From assembly GCA_028712845.1 (NCBI GenBank), contig JAQTPO010000084.1, positions 1 to 8,430 of the forward strand: a DNA stretch of 8,430 nt, written 5' to 3'. Both the position numbers and the translations under genes were made by a program. The notes under the pieces were generated by a model. The model saw only the letters and a program-made list of their open reading frames with translations. It ran no database searches and was not told the DNA's origin. This DNA is from Dehalococcoidales bacterium. Its GTDB lineage: Bacteria; Chloroflexota; Dehalococcoidia; Dehalococcoidales; Fen-1064. Shown one piece after another: positions 1-4,952 of this stretch (positions are counted from its first letter, which is position 1; each line of letters starts with the position of its first letter).

Positions 1-412
1 CTGCCTCGTTTACCCTGCGAAACACTTCTTCCGCTTCTCCTGCTATTGTCATCACAGCATCTCCCCATCCGTCACGGGCAATGCCAATACTGTCTAAAGT
101 CTGACGCAATTTTGCAATTGTTGTCTCTATATCAAACAAAGCCAGGAAATGTCCGCTTTTAGTTGATAATTCTACACCGGGAAAGACCGATAACCCTTTT
201 CCTTCAGCAATACAGCGGATATTATCTACACTCTCAAAAGTGTTGTGGTCAGTGACCGCAATGGCATCCAACCCGGAAGACAAAGCCGCCGCCACAATCT
301 GGTCGGGAGTAACTGATTTATCACTATAACAAACCGATTGGGGGGTATGTATATGCAGGTCTACTTTAAGAAAATCCGTATCGTTAATCGCGTTCAACTT
401 ATAATCCAGCAC
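1..412 (-). CDS. PHP-domain metal-dependent phosphoesterase, N-terminal part (cut by left edge)
   Basis: About 137 residues are visible before the window ends. The N-terminal part is a typical PHP domain: VDLHIHTP (metal-binding His20 and His22 counted from the GTG), then VTDHNT (Asp55, His56), a PGVELS segment with Glu81, and His88 in SGHFLALF. PHP proteins bind two or three metals and hydrolyse phosphoesters; this subgroup is of uncertain substrate, and some members carry a C-terminal ATPase domain (TrlF-like) that could lie outside the window. An in-frame TAA at 422-424 bounds the gene, so the start must be GTG at 410-412 or TTG at 395-397. Neither has a convincing ribosome-binding site; GTG is chosen because it is the longer option and has a weak AAGG nearby. 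The gene is divergent from the homocysteine operon and probably shares its control region. Confidence 0.8.
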   Translation of the reverse strand, partial: MLDYKLNAINDTDFLKVDLHIHTPQSVCYSDKSVTPDQIVAAALSSGLDAIAVTDHNTFESVDNIRCIAEGKGLSVFPGVELSTKSGHFLALFDIETTIAKLRQTLDSIGIARDGWGDAVMTIAGEAEEVFRRVNEA

Positions 413-430
413 AGCCTTGAGTTAACCAAT

Positions 431-460
431 AGCGTACCAGTCCAGATGGAGTTTTGTCAA
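431..460 (-). promoter_or_regulatory. candidate promoter for the PHP gene
   Basis: On the minus strand, TTGACA (455-460) is followed after 18 nt by TACGCT (431-436). The -35 is perfect; the -10 keeps only the most conserved positions (T, A and final T). It would start RNA near 424, leaving a leader of about 12 nt before the GTG. The -35 lies in one arm of the 21-bp palindrome, so the site may be weak or regulated. Confidence 0.4.
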
Positions 461-473
461 AATATTTGACAAA
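453..473. promoter_or_regulatory. 21-bp palindrome over both divergent -35 boxes, candidate operator
   Basis: TTTGTCAA (453-460), a 5-nt AATAT centre, then TTGACAAA (466-473) form a perfect inverted repeat. Each arm supplies the TTGACA -35 of a promoter pointing away from the other, so a dimeric repressor bound here would shut both the PHP gene and the homocysteine operon. It resembles but does not match Rex-type sites (TTGTGAA, 4-nt gap, TTCACAA). Part of the symmetry arises because TTGACA itself is present on both strands, but the 8-bp arms exceed the hexamers. Confidence 0.5.
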
Positions 474-495
474 TAGAAATGAATGATTCTATAAT
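466..495 (+). promoter_or_regulatory. near-consensus sigma-70 promoter of the homocysteine operon leader
   Basis: TTGACA (466-471) and TATAAT (490-495) both match consensus perfectly, with an 18-nt spacer. Transcription should start near 502, about 30 nt before the leader-peptide start and about 190 nt before the terminator. A promoter this strong placed 250 nt before the gene fits control by premature termination rather than weak initiation. Confidence 0.85.
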
Positions 496-533
496 GAGTG
501 AAATCAAAGTAGTATAGATATTGGAGTTTAAGC

Positions 534-632
534 GTGCCGAACTGGATTAAGCGCGAAAGTCGAAGAGAGACATGCACCATGATGATGCCTCGGGCTTGGC
601 GTGCCGCCAGTTCGGGGATGATGGAGTTGTAA
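534..632 (+). CDS. methionine-rich leader peptide (32 aa) of an attenuator
   Basis: A 32-residue ORF starts at GTG 534-536, preceded by GGAG (523-526) at an ideal 7-nt spacing and lying about 30 nt inside the predicted transcript; it stops at TAA 630-632. Five of its 32 residues are methionine: codons 16-18 (579-587) read ATG ATG ATG after Thr-Cys-Thr, and codons 29-30 (618-623) read ATG ATG just before the end (Gly-Met-Met-Glu-Leu-stop). The peptide has no signal, membrane or domain character and is probably a sensor, not a functional protein: ribosomes would pause at the Met run when charged Met-tRNA is scarce. The next gene makes homocysteine, the methionine precursor, which matches the codon bias. 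There are also five Arg and two Trp codons, but these are scattered. No comparative evidence is available here, so a chance ORF is not excluded. Confidence 0.7.
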   Translation: MPNWIKRESRRETCTMMMPRAWRAASSGMMEL

Positions 633-662
633 TCTTCCCACTGGTCGAGCCTAACCAAGCCC
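592..662 (+). promoter_or_regulatory. antiterminator hairpin of the leader
   Basis: GGGCTTGG (592-599) is perfectly complementary to CCAAGCCC (655-662), which includes the 5' strand of the terminator, so the two structures exclude each other. Nested inside are GCCAGT (606-611) with ACTGGT (640-645, one G-U) and GGGA (615-618) with TCCC (636-639), making one long imperfect hairpin. The 5' strand begins where the front edge of a ribosome paused with the first Met codon in its A site should end, roughly 591. A competing upstream pairing, CCGAACTGG (537-545) with CCAGTTCGG (607-615), is 9 bp and perfect; it would break the nested part and favour termination when the leader is not translated. Confidence 0.7.
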
Positions 663-690
663 AGAAGCAGTTGTTTCTGGGCTTTTTGTT
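657..690 (+). terminator. intrinsic terminator inside the leader (attenuator)
   Basis: AAGCCCAGAAGC (657-668) pairs with GTTTCTGGGCTT (673-684) in a 12-bp stem (one G-U) with a 4-nt loop, followed by a T-rich run from 683 to 690 broken by one G. It is oriented rightward, 60 nt before the first gene of the operon and with no complete protein gene before it on this strand, so its natural role is conditional termination of the leader RNA. Confidence 0.88.
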
Positions 691-706
691 TATCCATGCA
701 ATATGA

Positions 707-735
707 TTGACAGTAAAACAACAAATAATTATCAT
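707..735 (+). promoter_or_regulatory. candidate second promoter downstream of the terminator
   Basis: TTGACA (707-712), a 17-nt spacer and TATCAT (730-735, five of six) score well as a sigma-70 promoter. Transcription would start near 742, leaving only about 10 nt before the ATG at 752 and trimming the edge of the ribosome-binding site. If active it would give a basal transcript that bypasses the attenuator; if not, it is a chance match in AT-rich DNA. Confidence 0.35.
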
Positions 736-751
736 ACAGTGAAGGAGTAAA

Positions 752-1960
752 ATGGCAAAAACAATTGAAGAGATAAACCGGAAAATAAAGAGGGGAGAAG
801 CAGTAGTATTTACCGCCGAAGAAATTATCGGCGTAGTCAAAGAAAAAGGCATCAAAACAGCGGCTGAGGAAGTGGATGTGGTAACCACGGGAACATTTGG
901 TCCGATGTGTTCTTCAGGCGCTTACTTTAACATCGGTCATTCCAAACCGAGAATCAAAATCGGCGGCGGCAAGACATATCTCAACGATGTACCTGCTTAC
1001 ACTGGTCTTGCGGCAGTGGACCTGTTCCTTGGCGCCACGGCAACACCGGATGACGACCCCAGAAACAAGGTCTATCCGGGTGAGTTTAATTACGGCGGCG
1101 GGCATGTCATCGAAGAACTGGTAGCCGGCAAAGACATCAGACTGGAAGCAACTGCTTACGGCACAGATTGTTACCCGAGAAAGAAACTGGAGACATGGCT
1201 CAATATCAAAGACCTGAACGAAGCGGTGCTGTTCAATATCAGAAACGCCTATCAGAATTACAATGTTGCTGTCAACCTTTCTAACAAGACCATATACACT
1301 TATATGGGGATGCTCAAACCTAATCTGGGCAATGCCACGTATTGCAGTGCCGGTCAGCTATCGCCATTACTGAACGACCCTTATTATAAGACCCTCGGTA
1401 TCGGCACTAAAATCTTCCTGGGAGGCGGCATTGGCTTTATCGCCTGGCAGGGGACACAGTTCAATCCCACCGTACCCAGATCAGAGAATGGTGTACCTAA
1501 AGGCGGAGCCGGCACGCTGGCAGTCATCGGCGACCTGAAACAGATGAACTCCCGATGGCTGATGGGCACCAGCATGCTTGGCTATGGTCCCACTTTAACA
1601 GTTGGAATCGGCGTACCTATTCCCATTTTATCCGAGGAGATTCTGAAGTACACCACTGTAACCGATGACCAGATAATCGGTACTATTTACGATTATTCGG
1701 ACGCTTATCCCAACAGGAGAGCAGAGCCGCTCGGTGAGGTCACTTACGCTCAACTTAAGAGCGGTAAAATAACCGTGCAGGGCAAGAAAGTACCCACGGC
1801 ATCGCTTTCCAGCTACTCCCGGGCAATGGAGATTGCCAATACCCTGAAAGGGTGGATAAAAGCCGGCAAGTTCGAGTTAACCACACCGGTAGCATATTTG
1901 CCCGGTGTCGAATCAGGGGTTACATTCAAACCACTCAATGAGCGACCTATAGAGCATTGA
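752..1960 (+). CDS. homocysteine biosynthesis protein, DUF39 family
   Basis: A 402-residue cytoplasmic protein of the DUF39 family, whose methanogen members (MA1821/MJ0100 type) make homocysteine from aspartate semialdehyde and a sulfide-derived sulfur, without O-acetyl- or O-succinylhomoserine. Supporting segments are GTFGPMCSSGAYFN with Cys53, the Gly-rich stretch after IKIGGGKTYLND, ATAYGTDCYPRK with Cys140, and the conserved GGGIGFIAWQGTQFNP region; a third Cys is at 198. Cys53 and Cys140 probably correspond to the two cysteines implicated in persulfide chemistry in the methanogen protein (from memory). No CBS domains follow, so it is the short form. The start is ATG 752 with GGAG at 744-747, a rather close 4-nt spacing. 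It sits behind the Met-codon leader and 51 nt before the ferredoxin partner, which together support the function strongly. Confidence 0.9.
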   Translation: MAKTIEEINRKIKRGEAVVFTAEEIIGVVKEKGIKTAAEEVDVVTTGTFGPMCSSGAYFNIGHSKPRIKIGGGKTYLNDVPAYTGLAAVDLFLGATATPDDDPRNKVYPGEFNYGGGHVIEELVAGKDIRLEATAYGTDCYPRKKLETWLNIKDLNEAVLFNIRNAYQNYNVAVNLSNKTIYTYMGMLKPNLGNATYCSAGQLSPLLNDPYYKTLGIGTKIFLGGGIGFIAWQGTQFNPTVPRSENGVPKGGAGTLAVIGDLKQMNSRWLMGTSMLGYGPTLTVGIGVPIPILSEEILKYTTVTDDQIIGTIYDYSDAYPNRRAEPLGEVTYAQLKSGKITVQGKKVPTASLSSYSRAMEIANTLKGWIKAGKFELTTPVAYLPGVESGVTFKPLNERPIEH

Positions 1961-2011
1961 GTCGGTAGTGTAGGATGGGAAAACAAAAAATAATTCTGAG
2001 GTAGTAAAATT

Positions 2012-2419
2012 ATGGTTTCGAAAAGAATTGTATTACACTTTCCAAAACGTTTAGTAAATAGACCTATTGTTCACCACCTTATCAAAGATTTTAATCTTGA
2101 GTTCAATATTCTCAAGGCTTCCGTCACACAGGTCGAAGAAGGATTGATGGTGCTGGAGCTAAAAGGCAAACAGGAAGACTATGATAAAGGCATTAATTAC
2201 CTCAAGGAAACCGGTGTCATCATGGAATCGATCAGCCAAAATGTCATCCGCAACGAGGAGAGATGCACCCACTGCGGCGCCTGCATCACCGTCTGTCCTG
2301 TTGGAGCCTTCGAACTGGATATGACAAGCCGTCTGACAAAATTTGATGATAAGAAGTGTATTGCCTGCGGACTCTGTATAAAAACCTGCCCTCCCAGAGC
2401 AATGGAGTTGCATTTTTAG
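2012..2419 (+). CDS. NIL-domain 4Fe-4S ferredoxin, partner of the homocysteine synthesis protein
   Basis: A 135-residue protein with two parts. Residues 1-78 look like a NIL domain, the small ligand-binding-like fold also found on methionine ABC transporter ATPases (KRIVLHFPKRLVNRPIV at the start). Residues 80-135 are a two-cluster ferredoxin: Cys85, 88, 91 and 95, then Cys116, 119, 122 and 126, both in CxxCxxCxxxCP spacing. This architecture matches MA1822, encoded with MA1821 in methanogens and needed with it for homocysteine formation, presumably delivering electrons for reductive sulfur insertion. It lies 51 nt after the DUF39 gene with no promoter or terminator between them, so the two should be cotranscribed. 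Start ATG 2012 has GAGG at 1998-2001. Methionine binding by the NIL part is possible but not shown. Confidence 0.88.
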   Translation: MVSKRIVLHFPKRLVNRPIVHHLIKDFNLEFNILKASVTQVEEGLMVLELKGKQEDYDKGINYLKETGVIMESISQNVIRNEERCTHCGACITVCPVGAFELDMTSRLTKFDDKKCIACGLCIKTCPPRAMELHF

Positions 2420-2443
2420 TCCGTGTTACTAGAAACCAAAATG

Positions 2444-2502
2444 TAGGGTCGGGTTTCGAACCCGACCGCCCCTCCTGCGGGCAGGTTAAAAACCTGCCCC
2501 TA
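2444..2502. repeat. 59-bp palindromic intergenic repeat (REP/MITE-like), two hairpins
   Basis: Two hairpins lie side by side: GGTCGGGTT (2447-2455) with AACCCGACC (2459-2467), and GGGCAGGTT (2479-2487) with AACCTGCCC (2491-2499). Short outer complements TAGGG (2444-2448) and CCCTA (2498-2502) bracket the whole unit. No T-tract follows on either strand, so it is not a textbook terminator, though the hairpins might protect the 3' end of the homocysteine mRNA. The form resembles short dispersed repeats I associate with Chloroflexota and some other anaerobes; only one copy is in this window. Confidence 0.7.
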
Positions 2503-2562
2503 TAAAAATCTTAGAGATTGGGACAACCGTGAACATAGCACACATTTACACGTATGCTGTTT

Positions 2563-2587
2563 TATAGCCGCTTGACATATAGCCGCT
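2563..2587 (+). repeat. 10-bp direct repeat straddling the pfkA -35 box
   Basis: TATAGCCGCT occurs at 2563-2572 and again at 2578-2587, separated by 5 nt. The second T of the -35 hexamer follows directly from the first copy, so the copies flank and partly overlap TTGACA. The 15-bp period is not a whole number of helical turns. It may be a regulator-binding site or a small local duplication. Confidence 0.5.
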
Positions 2588-2600
2588 ATCCATCTAAATT
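2572..2600 (+). promoter_or_regulatory. promoter of the pfkA-activating enzyme-sulfur carrier operon
   Basis: TTGACA (2572-2577) is followed after exactly 17 nt by TAAATT (2595-2600, four of six). Transcription would begin near 2607, about 25 nt before the pfkA ATG, and the transcript would include the good ribosome-binding site AGGAGG (2620-2625). Confidence 0.65.
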
Positions 2601-2631
2601 GTAATAACACGATTGTTGCAGGAGGTTCTAA

Positions 2632-3687
2632 ATGGAAGAAAAAAGACCGCGGATCGGTATATTGACAGGCGGCGGAGATTGTCCGGGACTTAATGCTGCC
2701 ATTAGAGCCTGCGCTAAAACTGCTATCAGGTCCGGCTACGAAGTCATTGGCATTCACAATGGCTGGCAGGGCTTACTGGAACATGACGATGAAGTACTGG
2801 ATTTGATGCGGACCTCCGGCATCATCGATAAAGGCGGCACTATATTGGGTACTTCGCGAGTCAGCCCATTGAGAGTGGAGAATGGCGTGCAAAAAGTCCG
2901 TGACCGTTTTAATGTACTGAGGCTTGAAGGCATTGTAGTAGTGGGAGGAGAAGGGAGTCTAAGCCTGAGCTACGAATTATGCAAACGTGGTATTCCCGTA
3001 GTGGGTATCCCCAAGACTATCGATAATGATGTCAAGGAAACTGATTTCTCCATTGGTTTTCAAACTGCCGTGCAGATTGCCTCTGATGCACTGGATAGAC
3101 TCCGCTCCACGGCTGAGAGTCATCACCGTGTGATGTTACTGGAAGTAATGGGACGTAATACAGGCTGGATAGCCACTTATGCCGGATTGGCTAACGGCGC
3201 CGATGAAATCCTTATCCCTGAAATTCCTCTCACTGAAGAAAAATTGGATGACCTCTGCGAGAGATTAAAGAGACGAAGAAACAGAGGCATTAAGTTCAGC
3301 ATCATGGTGGTCGCAGAAGGTATTAAAATCCTTGGTAAAAGTGTACTGCAGGAAGAACACGATAACAATGCTCAGAGTAACGCACCCAGATTAGGCGGAG
3401 TAGCGCAAGTGCTCGGAAATATCATCCAGGAACGAACCAGCTTGGAAACACGCGTATCGACCCTGGGTTACATCCAGAGAGGCGGCACTCCGGTTGCCTA
3501 TGATAGAACACTGGCAACCGCCTTCGGAGTGAAAGCCACCGAACTGGTGAAAGCAAAAAAATATGGAGAGATGACTGCCCTTCGGGGTGTCAGGGTTGTC
3601 GGAGTACCTCTGGAAAAAGTAGCAAATGGCGTTAAAACTGTTAATCTCAATGCTTATGCCGTCGCCAGAAGATTCTTCGCAAATTGA
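2632..3687 (+). CDS. pfkA: 6-phosphofructokinase (group III type, probably ATP-dependent)
   Basis: A 351-residue phosphofructokinase, phosphorylating fructose 6-phosphate in glycolysis in the cytoplasm. Visible motifs are GILTGGGDCPGLNAAIR (residues 8-25, nucleotide loop), VVVGGEGSL (102-110), GIPKTIDND (125-133, with catalytic-base equivalent Asp131), MGRNTGW (173-179, substrate phosphate binding) and YIQRGGTP near the C-terminus. Gly108, at the position that is Asp in most PPi-dependent enzymes, argues for ATP as donor, while Lys128 is shared with PPi enzymes; this Gly/Lys pair is typical of the actinobacterial-style group III. Glu107 replaces the usual Asp of E. coli GGDGS. Start ATG 2632 has AGGAGG six nt before it. 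Only 10 nt separate its stop from the next gene, so the three genes to 4716 look cotranscribed, an odd pairing of glycolysis with sulfur transfer. Confidence 0.92.
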   Translation: MEEKRPRIGILTGGGDCPGLNAAIRACAKTAIRSGYEVIGIHNGWQGLLEHDDEVLDLMRTSGIIDKGGTILGTSRVSPLRVENGVQKVRDRFNVLRLEGIVVVGGEGSLSLSYELCKRGIPVVGIPKTIDNDVKETDFSIGFQTAVQIASDALDRLRSTAESHHRVMLLEVMGRNTGWIATYAGLANGADEILIPEIPLTEEKLDDLCERLKRRRNRGIKFSIMVVAEGIKILGKSVLQEEHDNNAQSNAPRLGGVAQVLGNIIQERTSLETRVSTLGYIQRGGTPVAYDRTLATAFGVKATELVKAKKYGEMTALRGVRVVGVPLEKVANGVKTVNLNAYAVARRFFAN

Positions 3688-3697
3688 TTGGGTGCTT

Positions 3698-4447
3698 ATG
3701 CTGACACAGGATGAAAAACAACGCTATGACCGTCAGTTAATGATACCGGGCATTGGCGAAGCTGGACAGGAAAAACTCAAAAAGGCCCGTGTCGTTATTG
3801 CCGGCGCTGGAGGACTTGGCTCACCTGCCGCTCTCTATTTAGTTGCGGCGGGGGTAGGTACACTTCGCATTATTGACAATGATAAAGTGGAACTCAGCAA
3901 TCTCAACCGTCAGATACTACACTGGGAAAAAGACATCGGCACGCCTAAAACAAAATCTGCGGCTGAAAAACTCCGTAAACTAAACCGGAACGTCACTGTA
4001 GAAACTATCGATACCACAATAAATGAAACCAATGTAGCTACGCTGGTTGCCGGTTTCGATGTTATCGTGGATGCTATGGATAATCTGCCTGCAAGATATT
4101 TATTGAATAAGGCAGCTGTTGAACATAGCATCCCCTTCGTTCACGGAGCCGTTTATGGGCTCGAAGGTAGAGTTATGACTATCATTCCATGGAAAAGCTC
4201 CTGCCTAAGATGTCTGTATCACGGCACACCTCCGCAAGAGAAGTTCCCTGTGCTCGGCACCACGCCGGCAATTATCGGCACCATTCAAGCGACTGAAGTC
4301 ATCAAGTACCTCACCGGAATCGGCACACTTTTGACCGATAGACTACTGGTTTACGACGGACTCAAGATGAAATTTTCCGAACTCAACGTTAGCCGAAACA
4401 AAAACTGCGAGCACTGCGGTGGACTCAACAACGGGAGCAAAAAATGA
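3698..4447 (+). CDS. ThiF/MoeB-family sulfur-carrier-activating enzyme (E1-like)
   Basis: A 249-residue adenylyltransferase of the MoeB/ThiF/HesA family, the same length as E. coli MoeB. It activates the C-terminal Gly-Gly of a small sulfur carrier with ATP so that it can be converted to a thiocarboxylate. Seen: RYDRQLMIPGIG near the start, nucleotide loop GAGGLGS (36-42), SNLNRQ with Arg71, DAMDN with Asp128, and a zinc-type pair CLRC (169/172) with CEHC (237/240). There is no rhodanese domain, and no Cys in the GTTP segment where some ThiF/UBA proteins have one. A longer reading from 3626 would overlap pfkA by 62 nt and add residues absent from the family, so ATG 3698 is preferred despite a weak ribosome-binding site; reinitiation after the pfkA stop would compensate. 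Its stop overlaps the carrier gene start. Which pathway it serves (molybdopterin, thiamin, cysteine or homocysteine) cannot be read from the sequence. Confidence 0.88.
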   Translation: MLTQDEKQRYDRQLMIPGIGEAGQEKLKKARVVIAGAGGLGSPAALYLVAAGVGTLRIIDNDKVELSNLNRQILHWEKDIGTPKTKSAAEKLRKLNRNVTVETIDTTINETNVATLVAGFDVIVDAMDNLPARYLLNKAAVEHSIPFVHGAVYGLEGRVMTIIPWKSSCLRCLYHGTPPQEKFPVLGTTPAIIGTIQATEVIKYLTGIGTLLTDRLLVYDGLKMKFSELNVSRNKNCEHCGGLNNGSKK

Positions 4448-4716
4448 GCATTACTTTCAATATCGCCTCCTACTTACAACCCTATACGGGCGGCAAAGAA
4501 GGTATCAAAGTTGAAGGTAATTCCGTCAGAGAATGCCTAAATGACCTTATCCGCCAATTCCCCACTATAAAAAAGCGGCTTTTAGATGAAAATGGTAATC
4601 TGCTGGACTACGTCAGCGTTTTCGCCGGTGAGGACGTAGCTTATGCCGACCAACTGGATAAACCGGTAAAAGACGGGGATGTGCTTCACATTCTCTACAT
4701 TATCGGCGGCGGGTAA
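4444..4716 (+). CDS. MoaD/ThiS-family ubiquitin-like sulfur carrier
   Basis: A 90-residue beta-grasp protein ending in Ile-Ile-Gly-Gly-Gly, the exposed C-terminal glycine tail that is adenylated and thiocarboxylated by an E1-like enzyme. The VKDGDVLHILYIIGGG tail and the SVRECLNDLIRQFP helix region match MoaD-like proteins of archaea and anaerobic bacteria. Its ATG shares ATGA with the stop of the activating enzyme, so the two are translationally coupled, and GGGAG (4433-4437) stands 6 nt before the start. The pair almost certainly works together. Sulfur may go to molybdopterin, thiamin or tungstopterin, or, given the homocysteine genes 2 kb upstream, to an amino-acid pathway as in CysO or HcyS systems; the last is inference from location only. 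Confidence 0.88.
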   Translation: MSITFNIASYLQPYTGGKEGIKVEGNSVRECLNDLIRQFPTIKKRLLDENGNLLDYVSVFAGEDVAYADQLDKPVKDGDVLHILYIIGGG

Positions 4717-4801
4717 AATCAACTAATTATCAACCCTTTCCACATCAAGCTGTATAGCATTATGTAAATGATACCCGCTCATCCGCCAAGGCATTTCTAA
4801 G

Positions 4802-4829
4802 TTGACAACATTCAAGCCTGTATCATAAT
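4802..4829 (+). promoter_or_regulatory. candidate promoter of the first nitronate monooxygenase-like gene
   Basis: TTGACA (4802-4807), a 16-nt spacer and CATAAT (4824-4829, five of six) lie in the 236-nt gap before the gene. Transcription would start near 4836, giving a leader of about 118 nt. That leader has only a small hairpin, GGTAT (4886-4890) with ATACC (4894-4898), and no T-run, so I see no attenuator there. No clear terminator for the preceding operon is visible between 4717 and 4801. Confidence 0.55.
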
Positions 4830-4952
4830 ATTAATCAACTGTATCCAAGAGATTTATTTTGGAAATAGGAGTAACAAAAATCCCCGGTATAAAATACCTC
4901 ATCACAGTTAAAAATTGAAATAGCAATATTGTAAAGGAGAAGAATAAGCGCA

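Noticed and set aside
502..690. Known riboswitch or T-box (SAM-I, SAM-IV, fluoride, cobalamin, T-box) before the homocysteine gene
   Set aside because: No SAM-I core, no TGGNACCGCG T-box sequence and no cobalamin box were found; GATGATGCC at 581-589 only superficially recalls the fluoride motif, and its partner strand is missing. A covariance-model scan would be decisive.
422..724. 100-residue open frame on the minus strand across the leader region
   Set aside because: It runs through a strong rightward promoter, the attenuator helices and the terminator, its N-terminal repeats simply reflect the terminator palindrome, and it resembles no family I know. The plus-strand leader explains the region better.
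2447..2510. Intrinsic terminator after the ferredoxin gene
   Set aside because: Both hairpins are stable but neither is followed by a T-run on either strand; recorded as a repeat instead.
3626..3697. Longer N-terminus for the ThiF/MoeB-like protein
   Set aside because: It would overlap 62 nt of pfkA and add 24 residues not seen in the family; ATG 3698 gives the standard MoeB-like start and length.
4717..4952. Small genes or a leader peptide in the 236-nt gap before copy 1
   Set aside because: Only very short frames without ribosome-binding sites; no structured switch beyond a 5-bp hairpin.
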